From Aspidapion aeneum (lineage: Eukaryota > Arthropoda > Insecta > Coleoptera > Brentidae): a stretch of DNA of 64,000 nucleotides. Positions 54,649 through 64,000 of this stretch are shown here, one piece after another. Numbering within the stretch: the first letter of the stretch is position 1; every line of letters starts with the position of its first letter. Both the position numbers and the translations under genes were made by a program. The stretch is taken from positions 3,850,501-3,914,500 of the forward strand of contig OY755048.1 in assembly GCA_963576565.1 (NCBI GenBank), given 5' to 3'. Under the pieces are notes generated by a model. The model worked only from the letters and a program-made list of their open reading frames with translations, made no database searches and was not told the origin of the DNA.

Positions 54649-57440
54649 AGCAAAAACTTCTGGCCATTTGCTAAAAAACTTAGTAATAACTTGCCAACAA
54701 GGATGTATTTGTTGCCCTTTTTAGTTTCTGGAAATGGTCCGGCCACATCAATAGCAATGCGTTCGAATGGCAGACCTACGTTATATTGTTTCATTTGACC
54801 TCTGGACCTTGTTTTGGGACCTTGGCTGGCTGCACAAGTCGAACATCGGCGGCACCAGTTTTTCACATCTTGAAAGTAATTGACCCAATAAAATCGGTTT
54901 CGAATTTTGTCCATGGTTTTATTTATGCCTAGGTGCGCGCCTGATTTTCCACCATGGCATTCGGCCATTATATTGTCTACCATGCTCCTAGGAACCACTA
55001 CTTGATTAATCACAGTAAGGCCATCGGCACTTTCCCAGGCACGTTTAAGGATGTTTTCTTCTACTATCAGTGAATTGAATATCACCCCTTGGTTTGCGAT
55101 ATCTTGCCATGATGGTCGTGGCTTGTTCTCTTCTTTCAATCGCAAGATAGGTCCTACATATTTGTCGTTAAGTTGTGTGGTTCTAATCGAAGCCGACATC
55201 CATTCTTCATCTGGTTCTAACTTTATCTGGCGCACGTAGGTAATTCCTTCTTTCTGGTCAATTTTCCTGCAATATTTACAACCCTCGGGGCAAAGTCTTC
55301 TGGACAATGCATCTGCATTATTATGCACCCTTCCTGCTCGGTGCTTAATTTGATAATGGTATTGTTGTAGCTTTTCTATCCATCTCGCGACTTGCCCCTC
55401 AGGTTGTTTCATTTTCATGAGCCACTGTAACGCAGCATGATCCGTTCTAATCAGAAACTCTTGTCCGTAGAGATATTTGTGAAAGTGATCTACGGATTTA
55501 ACTATGGCTAGGAGCTCCTTTCTAGTAACACAATAATTTCTCTCTGGTTTGGATAGCTTCTTGCTGAAAAATTCGATGACCCGTTCTTCTCCATCTTGTA
55601 CTTGGGAGAGTACTGCTCCTATGCCATCGTTGCTCGCATCAGTATCTAATATGAATTTTCCTTTTGGAATGGGATATGCAAGAATCGGACTAGAACATAA
55701 TGCTGCTTTTAGTCTTCTAAATGATTGGTCACATTCGATATTCCATTTGTAAGAAGCTTTATCTTCTGTAAGTCTATGTAACGGAGACGCTATTTTGGCG
55801 AATCCTTCTACAAATCGTCTGTAGTATGTACACAGACCCAAAAAGCTTCTCAATTCATGTTTGTCACGAGGTTGAGGCCATTCTTTTATTGCTTGTAGCT
55901 TCTTTTCGTCGGTATGGATGCCTTCTCGGGAAACGACGTGACCCAGGAACTCAACTTTTTCTTGGAACAGAAAACATTTCTTTGAGTTCAATTTAAGATT
56001 TGCGTTCCTGATTCTTGAGAATACTTCTCGTAAATTATCTAGATGTTCTTGAAATGATTTCCCCATTACTATGACATCATCCAAATAGACTAGGCAAGTT
56101 TTCCAAGTAAGGCCTCGTAGAACGACTTCCATTAGTCTTTCAAATGTAGCTGGGGCATTGCACAGGCCAAATGGCATCACATTAAACTGATAAAGTCCAC
56201 TTCCAGCAGAGAATGCAGTCTTCTCTTTATCTCTTTCAAAGATTCCTACTTGCCAATACCCACTTTTCAGGTCAAGAGTAGAAAACCAATATGATCCTGC
56301 CAACGTTGTTAATGTGTCGTCTATTCTTGACAGTGGGTAACTATCTTTCTTGGTCACATCGTTAAGTTTCCTGTAGTCGACACAAAATCTAGTACTTCCA
56401 TCCTTTTTAGTGACCAACACCACAGGAGATGACCAAGGACTTGATGGCTCTTCAATAACACCGTCGCTGAGCATTTTATTAATGAGATTGTGAACTTCTT
56501 CTTGCTTGGCCATTGGTAGTCTTCTTGGGGGTTGTCTTATCGGTTGGGCATCGCCAGTGTTGATAGCATGTTGAATAAGGTTTGTGCGTCCCGAACTACT
56601 CCTAGTTTCGAAGATATTACTTTGTTCTTCTATAAACTCTCTCGGTTTACTATATTCTTCTCGAGTGAGATGTTGCCAAGTTGACTCAAATTGCTGAAGT
56701 ACCTCCATTGGTACCTTGCTTGTATCCTCGGAAGTTGGCTCTTCACATCTTGTTACTTTCTGTACTGGTTCAAATAATGCTACCACCTCCCCCTTATTAA
56801 TTTTGACACTATTTGGGAAAATATTGGCGACTCTAATCGGGATGTCTTTATCGGTTTTAACTAGTGATTTTGCAACGAGGTAGGTGTTGGGTGTGTTTTG
56901 TTGGCTTATGAGTCCGACGCAGCTTGATGTTTTACTTTCCAGCCTCCCAAAAATTATGGTCTCACTGTTACCGACTAGTCTTGTTGTGCATACTGCCACG
57001 ACCTTTATTGGTTCTTTATTGAAGTGACTATTTGACAAAATGAACTCTTCATTCCCAAATCTTAGGGTATTAAGTTTATTATCAAACGCAAATCCATGTT
57101 TACTTATCAAGTCCATTCCCAAAATAAATTCGTCTTCTATTTCGGCAACCAATACAGTGTGGCGAATCTTCAATCTTCCCAGCTGTAGGTCTATATCTGT
57201 CTGCCCCAACACGTCGGCGGATTCTCCAGTCACAGTCTTAAGTGTTATTTTCTTTTCTATTGGTCGAATTTTATATCTCGTTGCAATTTTGAACTTAAGC
57301 AATGATATGGCAGCACCAGTGTCTACTGTTATATTAACTTTTCTACCATTAATGAGTCCGTCGATGTTAAGACTGTCAGCAGTATGTTTTAGGCTCTTAA
57401 TAGAGTAAATTTTGGGGGCTCTATTCCCATTAGCCAACAC
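54606..57440 (-). pseudogene. pol: gypsy pol: protease, RT, RNase H, integrase zinc domain
   Basis: 944 codons. Aspartic protease VDTGAAISLL at 39-48, with a second-half ILGMDLI at 106-112. RT has TKKDGSTRFCVDYRKLN (344-360), STLDLKSGYWQV (387-398, first catalytic Asp 390), MPFGLCNAPATFERLM (422-437) and YLDD (452-455). RNase H has Asp 599/601 (ILDTDAS), Glu 642, Asp 667 (RTDHAAL) and Asp 710 (ADALSR). The integrase zinc finger has His 829, His 836, Cys 866 and Cys 869, followed by AIDVAGPF with the first core Asp at 898. From residue ~916 the frame is wrong; the core continues at 54648-53896. The frame opens near the gag end without clear start context, so in the ancestor it was probably expressed as a gag-pol fusion or by frameshifting. 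Confidence 0.95.
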
Positions 57441-57519
57441 CCGCCCCTCTGCGTTGACTAGTTTTAGTTTTCCTGATCTCTTCTTCGGTACTCTGTCCCG
57501 CTAGATGGCGAGCGAGACC

Positions 57520-58701
57520 TTATTTGGACGCGACAATCGCGTTGAATATGCCTGTGTATCTGAAACACTTTACATTTGGAGGGGATCGTCTGCTTTCTTT
57601 CAAAGAGTCAATCTTCTCTATCAGTGATTGAAACATTTGGTTTAGCGTTTTTGAGTTGACCTCATGTCCATTGCTCATTTCTTCTCCCTCCTGAATTGAA
57701 ACAGCTCTTACTTTTGGCCTGGACATATTATTTGATGATTCAATTTCAAGGGCTCGAATCAACACTTCACTGCTGTTATGGAAGCGTTCTCGACGAAGTA
57801 ACTTTGCTAAGTCCGTGTCTCGTAATCCGTTAATAAAGCGATCTACCGTGAAGGGATCTCTGTAATTTTCTGGCATTTCTGGGTAAGCTAAATACATCAG
57901 CCTCCTGATATCTGCTTCATACTCTTGCAATGATTCTCCTGGTCTTTGTTGACGAATATTTAATTCTGACCAATGTAAATTTCGCAAGTGTTCGTCTCCA
58001 TACCTTCTTTCTAACGCTGCCACTAAAGCATTATAATTCTGTTTTTGTTCGACTGGAATGGACCGTAAAAGTCCCAGAGCAGGTTCTCGTAGAGCTACTA
58101 ACAAAGCTCTAGCTTTTTCTTCATCATCCCAACCATTTGCAGCAGCGGCAGCTTCAAACTGTTGTTTGTAAGTAGACCAGGAAGACGTACCATCAAAATT
58201 TGGAGGCTTAATGTTTTGGTTGGAATTTACAACACATCCTTGAGCTTTTATTTTGTTGTGTTCTTTCTGAAGCTGTATAAACTGTTTTGACATGTCCTGG
58301 AATTTTTCTTCTATGGTTTGAAAAACTTCTTCCCTAACATTCTGTAGTTTGGTCTCCACTTTTTCTTCAACATTTTGTACCTTTTCCTCAACATTTTGTA
58401 CCTTTTCTTCTACATTCTGCAATTTATTTTGTACCTTTTGTTCCACACTATGCATTCTTTGAGTTATTTCTTCCTTAAGATCTTCGGTTGCACTCTTGAA
58501 CTCTTCTCTCAGCTGTTCGGAGTTGCTCTTTATTTGATCGAAGTTTTCTTGAATGCCATCTAATCTTTGCTCAAATGTCTGTTTCATGTCGTCCATGGTG
58601 TGTTTCATATCGCCCTGGTTTTGAGCCATTTGAGCTGCTAGAGCCTGCATCATTTTAGTTAGATCTTCCATCTTTGCCGATCCTTGTCTAGTAGGCATCA
58701 A
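57520..58701 (-). pseudogene. gag: gypsy gag, truncated at the zinc knuckle
   Basis: 393 codons. Residues ~30-155 form a long coiled coil, including a heptad-like VQNVEEK/VQNVEEK duplication (about 101-114) that looks like a recent slippage. Residues ~165-345 are the capsid-type Gag domain (PPNFDGTSSWSTYKQQFEAA, LREPALGLLRSIP, ERRYGDEHLRNL, ESLQEYEADIRRLMYLAYPE). The last residues VKCFRYTG are the start of a CCHC knuckle. The rest of that knuckle is found in a shifted frame, so a frameshift near 57560 truncates it, and its second Cys is missing. Two Met codons open the frame; I kept the first. Confidence 0.9.
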
Positions 58702-58734
58702 CTTCCTGATAAATCACTTAAAACGTCTATTTTA

Positions 58735-59170
58735 GGGCTATAAAGCGAATGTCGAAGTCGGTTTTTGTGTATCTCTTCTAGTTTTTGAATAGAACGTCGT
58801 AGAATGTTATGGAATCTTCTAGAAATTCTTTCTAATTCTTACTTTTGAAATAACTAAACTAATGTCGAAGTCTCTTTTTGGATATTTCTTCTGGTTTTCG
58901 AATAGAGCGTCGTAGAAAGTGATGGAATGTTCTAGAAATTCTTTCTGATTCTTACTTTTAAAATTACTAATCTAATGTCGAAGTCGGTATTTGTATATCT
59001 CTTCTAGTTTTTGAATAGAACGTCGTAGTATGTTATAGAATATTCTAGAAAATCTCTCTAATTATCAATTTTTGGACTGTAAAGTTAATGTCGAAGTCGG
59101 TTCTTAAATATCTCTTTTAGTTTTTGAATAAAACAATATCGAACTTCTTCGAATATTCTGGAAAAATCAC
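58735..59170 (-). repeat. ~113-bp tandem repeat in the gypsy leader, 4 copies
   Basis: AATGTCGAAGTC starts copies near 58748, 58861, 58975 and 59088. Each has TCTTCTAGTTTTTGAATAGA, CGTCGTAGAA and TTCTAGAAATTCTTTCT. It lies between the primer site and gag, where Ty3/gypsy elements often have regulatory or insulator repeats. No role is shown here. Confidence 0.85.
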
Positions 59171-59228
59171 TTACTGTTTTTCTGTCCAATTGTCCTATCT
59201 GGTGGTAATATGTAAGGATAGTCTTTGC

Positions 59229-60072
59229 CGAGGGGTCATCGGCACCCTAAAATTTTGTACAGCGTCCAACAGGACTTGGGTCCTGACGTGTACTGTTGGG
59301 TCCTGTTGAGTACTGTTGGGTACTGTCGAGTACTGTTGGGTACTGTCGTGTACTGTCGAGTACTGTCGAGTACTGTTGGGTCCTATCGTGTACTGTTGGG
59401 TACTGTCGTGTACTGTCGAGTACTGTTGGGTCCTGTTGCGAGGTACAAAGCGCGCCCTTCAAAAAACATGCGAGCAAAAAAAAAAAAAAGGTCATTATGT
59501 TTGGGGAAGGCCGACAGGGACAAAGCGCGCGCTCAAAAAACTTGCGACAAAAAAAAAAAAAAAACAAAAAAAAAAGCTCATCATGTCTTTTCGCATCTAC
59601 GCCACTGGTTGGGGTTGGGGGGTAGTGTCGAGTACTGTCGTGTACTGTTGGGTACTGTCGTGTACTGTCGAGTACTGTTGGGTCCTGTCGTGTACTGTTG
59701 GGTACTGTCGTGTACTGTCGAGTACTGTTGGGTACTGTCGTGTACTGTCGAGTACTGTTGGGTCCTGTCGTGTACTGTCGAGTACTGTTGGGTACTGTCG
59801 TGTACTGTCGGGTACTGTTGGGTCCTGTCGTGTACTGTCGAGTACTGTTGGGTACTGTCGTGTACTGTCGAGTACTGTTGGGTACTGTCGTGTACTGTCG
59901 AGTACTGTTGGGTCCTGTCGTGGTACTGTCGAGTACTGTTGGGTACTGTCGTGTACTGTCGAGTACTGTTGGGTACTGTCGTGTACTGTCGAGTACTGTT
60001 GGGTCCTGTCGTGGTACTGTCGGGTCCTGTTGTGAAATTTGTACAGTACTGTTGAAAGCTGATGACCCCTCG
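59229..60072. mobile_element. 844-bp TIR element packed with minisatellite, in the gypsy leader
   Basis: Ends CGAGGGGTCATCGGC (59229-59243) and GCTGATGACCCCTCG (60058-60072) are inverted repeats matching at 14 of 15 positions. GTCTTTGC is duplicated at 59221-59228 and 60073-60080, an 8-bp target duplication. Nearly all of the interior is a 10-bp minisatellite. It interrupts the gypsy untranslated leader. No transposase, so mobilised in trans. The very long open frames (up to 289 codons on both strands) come from the repeat period and are not genes. Confidence 0.85.
59264..60050. repeat. 10-bp/30-bp minisatellite in two blocks
   Basis: Blocks at 59280-59440 and 59625-60045 consist of TACTGTYGNG 10-mers. 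They are arranged largely as a 30-bp higher-order unit: TACTGTCGTG, TACTGTCGAG, TACTGTTGGG, with TCCTG replacing TACTG at intervals. Between the blocks, 59445-59610 holds a directly duplicated ~75-bp segment (AAAGCGCGCnCTCAAAAAAC plus a poly-A run). Confidence 0.9.
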
Positions 60073-60099
60073 GTCTTTGCACTATTTATTTCTTTTAAT

Positions 60100-60117
60100 C
60101 CCACTTCTGACACCAAT
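60100..60117 (-). promoter_or_regulatory. Primer-binding site (tRNA-Leu-like)
   Basis: On the minus strand, two bases after the 5' LTR, TGGTGTCAGAAGTGGGAT is complementary to a tRNA ending CCCACTTCTGACACCA. That is the 3' end of an insect leucine tRNA by my recollection. It confirms the orientation. Confidence 0.8.
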
Positions 60118-60532
60118 TGTTACGGGTTCACAACGACAAATTAAAACTCGCAATTGTTGAAAACGATACGTCAATTTATTTCGACAAATTATGTACAAAA
60201 AGACGCACTTAAACTTAGTAATAACTTGCTAATAATTCACTACTATAATCGGTCTATTAACTTCGTGTTAATCTCACGACCACTGCAGCACGTTATCTGT
60301 GACTGACTGCCTGGTGCGCGACCCCGGCCCTATATATAGGATCGTCCATCTCTCTCGAACTTTCCGGCAGCCTTCGACGTCCGAAAAGTTCCCGCACTAC
60401 CGCGACCGCAAGCCACAGACAACGCAACTAAAACCTAGACTAAGAATACAACCTTAAGATAAATCGACCTAATACTACACTAAACCTAAATAAATTCCAA
60501 TTATAAAATTTAATTAACTTGAATTTGTAACA
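60118..60532 (-). repeat. 5' LTR of the gypsy element
   Basis: 415 bp, with ATAT (60533-60536) outside it. It pairs with 53469-53883. As the upstream LTR on the minus strand it contains the active promoter. Confidence 0.95.
60302..60339 (-). promoter_or_regulatory. gypsy LTR core promoter: TATA plus TCAGT initiator
   Basis: On the minus strand TATATATAGG (60331-60339) is followed about 32 nt later by TCAGT (60302-60306). This is the arthropod initiator consensus at the canonical distance. The pair is conserved in the other LTR (53682 region). Confidence 0.65.
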
Positions 60533-60975
60533 ATATTGTTTCGGAAAGGAGAGTTCAAGCACAATGTTGACCTTTTCTTTCTGCTCCCCTCAATTCGATA
60601 AAGTAATTTTGCTAAGATCGAGGCCTTCGAGTTATATAAAGGCAAATTTCATTTAAAGTAATGCCAATTGTCATAAAATGGGTCTCCAAGCTCCAAGTAA
60701 AACTCGGATAATCCCTTATTGTTTGATTGTTTGGTTAACTTTGAAAATGTTATTCTCGGTGTTTATTTTATTTTTTTTATTAATTTTTGCCTTTTTGAAG
60801 TTTAAACGTTGTAGGTAGGCTTGGAATATCTAAATCAACTCTTTTTTTGTGTATAAAATACAAAAGTAGTTAAATAACCTTATTCAAACGTAATTACGGG
60901 AAGAAGATTTTTTGATTAAATAAAGCTGTACTCTTTAATATGACACGGTCCCTAGAATTAGACTTGTCTTCGGAT

Positions 60976-60977
<2 letters not shown>
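60533..60977. other. Intergenic
   Basis: A/T-rich flank of the gypsy insertion. No gene recognised. Confidence 0.4.

Positions 60978-61045
<68 letters not shown>
60978..61045. repeat. (TA)n microsatellite
   Basis: About 34 uninterrupted TA dinucleotides, followed by an inverted partial copy of the MITE end (61047-61121). Confidence 0.9.
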
Positions 61046-61046
<1 letters not shown>

Positions 61047-61137
61047 GTTCATATGAACTTTTTTTCTTATTTTTATGTGTACTATCACCTATCAAAGTTT
61101 GTTACAAACTTTTAATGACACTAAAACTTTTAATGAC

Positions 61138-61141
<4 letters not shown>
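61047..61141. repeat. Partial inverted copy of the 61170 MITE end
   Basis: 61047-61121 is the reverse complement of about 61170-61255. It is followed by a second short AAACTTTTAATGACACCC end (61124-61141). With the (TA)14 tract between them, it forms a ~75-bp-arm hairpin with the MITE. Confidence 0.8.
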
Positions 61142-61169
<28 letters not shown>

Positions 61170-61173
<4 letters not shown>

Positions 61174-61862
61174 GTCATTAAAAGTTTGTAACAAACTTTG
61201 ATAGGTGATAGTACACATAAAAATAAGAAAAAAAGTTCATATGAACATAGGTCCTAAAATGCATAGTAGGGGAGCTACGGGCACCAAAATGGTTAATATC
61301 GAAAATTATCTCGTAACCCGTTGCTCTGGGCGACTTTAGACAAGAGTACCTTTTTTACTTAAAAAAGGGAGTAACTTTTAAAAATGGACTCAAAATGTAA
61401 AAAAATGCAATACAAAAAAAAATTCTAAGGTACTAAAAATGTCTACGCTCAATTATCTCGTAAACCGGTGCTCTGGGCGACTTTAGACAAGAGTACCTTT
61501 TTTAGTTAAAAAAGGGAGTAGTTTTTAAAAATGGACTCACAATGTAAAAAATGCAATACAAAAAAAAATTCTTGTTAAAACAACCCCCCACCCCTACCAA
61601 AAGTACCCTTTTGAGTTAAGTAATTATTTTTTTAGCTTACCACAATGTGAAGGGTCAAAATTAATTAACATTTGCAATTTTTCGTAAAATTCCATAGCTT
61701 TTTAAAGTTGCTGTATAAAAAAACCATTTTCGATATTAACCCTTTTGGTGCCCGTAGCTCCCCTACTATGCATTTTAGGACCTATGTTCATATGAACTTT
61801 TTTTCTTATTTTTATGTGTACTATCACCTGTCAAAGTTTGTTACAAACTTTTAATGACACCC
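61170..61862. mobile_element. 693-bp MITE with 136-bp TIRs in (TA)n
   Basis: Arms 61170-61305 and 61727-61862 are inverted copies, starting GGGTGTCATTAAAAGTTTGT. The element sits between TA tracts (61142-61169 and about 61865-61882), as expected of TA-targeting Tc1/mariner-type MITEs. The interior has a ~125-bp direct duplication (AATTATCTCGTAA...GCTCTGGGCGACTTTAGACA). No coding. Confidence 0.85.
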
Positions 61863-61882
61863 TGTATATATATATATATATA

Positions 61883-63317
61883 TTTTTTTTTAATTTAGTT
61901 GGTTTGTTGGGCATGTGGTCCATAAATTAAATAGCAACTTTTAATTTAAATATTTAATGACGTTTCGGTCAGAGACATTCTTCAGAACAGTCACACGTTT
62001 ATAATCACTCATTACATTACATAGGTAAAAACAAACAAATTCAAAACAGGCCTATCACAATTTACACGCAACATTCTTTATAACCTATAAACCAAATTTG
62101 ATTTTGACAAAAAAAAATTCTGGATTTTATCAATAGTGACCCAACTTAATTTAATTTTTCTAAAATGTTTGCCTCTAGTGAATTTTTTAAAAAAATTTAA
62201 GTTTTGATCTATTAGATTGAACAAATTTTTTTATGCGGCGCCATTTCTTCCAAAAAGTGCCTCATTTTCTTAAAATTTTACCTGTATCTAAACAGAGCTT
62301 CCACGCCACGGTTATTTTTTGAAAAGTAGTTTATTTTTCTAACATTTTTGCCTACATCAATGTTTTTTCAATTTTCCAGTAGTCAATTTATATTGGAATT
62401 TTTTCTGTTAGCCCTCGCTCATCCTGTTCGGTTCGGTTCGGTTCATTTTTATACAGGCCTTGTGGGAAGTTTTTGTTATAGTAGCAAGATATGTAACTAA
62501 AAAAAAATGTAAGTAAAGCTAAGTTTTTCTATGTGCAGTTTTTGAGATATAAACGAGTTAAATGGTCCTTTTTGTGTATGTTCTAATAATAATAACTCTT
62601 ACATCTTGACCGAAAAAAATTAATTGGCCATAAAAATTACTTAGTAAATGTCTAAGGACAAAGTCGCTTATGATGTCATTCTTGTCAATTCAATAAATAA
62701 TATACGAGGGATAGTCAAAAAAATTTTTTTTTACATCTGCACTATTACCGAATTATATAACTAGCACTTTTTATTTTGGCACAGATTAATAGTTTTATAT
62801 AATATTTAAAGAAAAAAATATTTTTGTTGTTTGATTGCCCCCACTTTTATAGATATTAATTTTTTTATTGCACGTATTTTTTCTTACTAAATAAAGTTGG
62901 CTTTAGCTGTTTTAAGCTATTTTCCGTATGACAAAAATCAATTTGTTAAATATTTTGTAATAAAATACAGCTTAAAGAATATTTTTATTATATAAAAAAA
63001 TACTATAGCTTTTGGTTGAGTCAAAGGGTCTTTTCAAAAAAAAAATTTTTGTTTGCTCTTACATAATTTTTAATTTATTTTTGGAAATGGCTAGGTGAAT
63101 TTTAATTAAACTTTACCTGCTTATTTTTGTAACTTAGAGTCACAATAGGAAAAAAAATGTTTTTTTTCTATGTCTAGTTTTGAAGATATTAATTTTTGTA
63201 GCTCTAACTAATCTTATATTTACAGGACGGCGACAAAAAAAAAGGTATTTAACGTCCAATTTTTGCTCTATGTACCGAAACTCTAAACAAATAATTTTAA
63301 TTTAATTTAATAAAATT
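61883..63317. other. A/T-rich intergenic DNA
   Basis: No gene is recognised. There is a short TCGGTTCGGTTCGG run near 62430-62445 and many homopolymer A/T runs. Confidence 0.4.
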
Positions 63318-63545
63318 GTTAAGAATAAAGTACTTTTAAGAGACATCAGAAAAGGTTATAAGAAAAGTTGTTTAGAATTAAAAGTTACGAGTGATTCTCA
63401 ATTTTCAGAAAAATCAGCTTAATTTTTATAATCGAAAAACAGAGTTGGCGGATTTTTCTGAAAATTGAGAATCTGCCGTAACTTTTGAACTCTTCTTTAT
63501 AACATTTTCAAACATCTTTTAAAGGAAAGGTATTTAAATCTTAAC
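63318..63545. repeat. Inverted repeat, ~100-bp arms
   Basis: Left arm about 63318-63419 and right arm about 63446-63545. The inner 23 bp (GATTCTCAATTTTCAGAAAA and complement) is perfect and the outer part is diverged. An ACCACCCTGTATATG sequence just outside (63573) resembles MITE ends of the (TA)-targeting type. Confidence 0.65.
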
Positions 63546-64000
63546 ACTTTTTATCAAATCATCCTACTAAACCACCCTGTATATGAATTGATTTGTCGCA
63601 TTTTTATAACATGTTAGTTTAAGACCAAGCAGGGGCGATTCCCAGAAATCGAAATTTTTATGTCATTTATACCTTACGTTAACTCTATACGTGGACATAC
63701 TGTATATATATAATGTAATGTGTATCAAGTTATACAATTTTTTTTGAAGGAATCAATCACCTCAGTCATCTCTGATTTCGATTGACCTACAACTAAAGCT
63801 GTTCTAGATCTATAGGGGTGGTGATTTGTCATTTAATCAGGCGAATCGATGCGATGCGGAGCAAATTACTCAAAACTTTGTTTCCAAACTATTGTATAGT
63901 CTGAATAGGGCGGCCAGTACGGTAAACAACCCTTTTACTATCGCATTTTGTGGAATTTTTGGATTTTGCGGCTTAGCTTTGTGTGCAGTCTTGCGAGATG
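63546..64000. other. Intergenic, nothing recognised
   Basis: A/T-rich, with no coding or repeat assignment to the window end. Confidence 0.35.

Larger units (their letters stand above)
53469..60532 (-). mobile_element. Ty3/gypsy LTR retrotransposon, near-complete, inactivated
   Basis: 7.06 kb on the minus strand. LTRs of 415 bp (5' LTR 60118-60532, 3' LTR 53469-53883) begin TGTTAC and end GTAACA. They differ at roughly seven or eight sites, and ATAT flanks both sides. Order from the 5' LTR: tRNA-Leu primer site, a repeat-rich leader with an inserted TIR element, gag, pol (protease, RT, RNase H, integrase), polypurine tract. RT-RNaseH-integrase order marks Ty3/gypsy. No envelope gene follows integrase. 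Frameshifts in the gag zinc knuckle and between integrase core residues make it defective. LTR divergence of ~2% implies an older insertion than the 10106 element. Confidence 0.95.

Noticed and set aside
59225..60144. Overlapping open frames of 109-289 codons on both strands
   Set aside because: They are translations of a 10-bp minisatellite (30-bp higher-order period keeps frames open). There is no domain or start context.
10102..60536. Shared ATAT target of both LTR elements as evidence of common integration machinery
   Set aside because: A 4-bp A/T match is too likely by chance in A/T-rich DNA.

Overview
The window looks like transposon-saturated, AT-rich nuclear DNA of an arthropod, most probably an insect. 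The evidence is a Ty3/gypsy element with a TATA box plus a TCAGT initiator, a mariner relic, jockey-type and other LINE relics, a hAT MITE, a Pol III tRNA-like gene, (TA)n-associated MITEs and fold-back elements. I could not identify a convincing host protein-coding gene. Almost everything recognisable is a mobile element, its remains or a tandem repeat. The species and order cannot be fixed from the sequence alone.

Layout. 1-10101: intergenic DNA with a hairpin-ended repeat element (1121-1875), a 1.8 kb TIR element (1971-3752), a striking 306-bp near-perfect inverted repeat (4390-5052), a second inverted repeat (6927-7284), a ~142-bp tandem array (7405-8300) and a tRNA-shaped Pol III gene (9568-9639, minus). 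10106-21973: an 11.9 kb LTR retrotransposon with two ~2.57 kb LTRs that differ at only a few positions, 4-bp ATAT target duplications, a tRNA-Lys-like primer site and a polypurine tract, but no gag or pol. Its interior holds degenerate tandem motifs and an array of 14 dyad-symmetric hairpins. 21978-31139: intergenic DNA, a ~2 kb fold-back element (23727-25710) and two relics of one DNA-transposon family (26806-27562 and 29324-30621).

31140-36054: LINE remains in both orientations, one ending in a (TA)n tract, and a 1.1 kb fold-back element with 7-bp target duplication. 37013-42958: a third copy of the DNA transposon, then a ~1.36 kb tandem duplication covering that transposon's end, a LINE fragment and the head of a mariner. 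The mariner in unit 1 is split by a 1.3 kb element with an 8-bp target duplication. 44010-44959: a second hairpin-ended element with a nested TA-targeting MITE. 45530-46680: two LINE relics. 48422-51900: a diverged direct repeat of ~1.4 kb enclosing a hAT MITE. 52030-52725: another LINE relic.

53469-60532 (minus strand): a nearly complete Ty3/gypsy retrotransposon (415-bp LTRs, tRNA-Leu primer site, gag, protease-RT-RNaseH-integrase) inactivated by frameshifts in the gag zinc knuckle and the integrase core. Its leader contains a ~113-bp tandem repeat and a separate 844-bp insertion (15-bp TIRs, 8-bp target duplication) made mostly of a 10-bp/30-bp minisatellite. 60978-61862: (TA)n tracts and a MITE with 136-bp terminal inverted repeats. 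The rest to 64000 is AT-rich DNA with one further inverted repeat.

No multi-gene system such as an operon, defence island or CRISPR array is present. The most unusual material is the recently moved, entirely non-coding LTR element with its hairpin array, the long perfect hairpin at 4390-5052, and the minisatellite-carrying TIR element inside the gypsy leader. Functions suggested for these are inference. The repeat boundaries and target duplications are read directly from the sequence.
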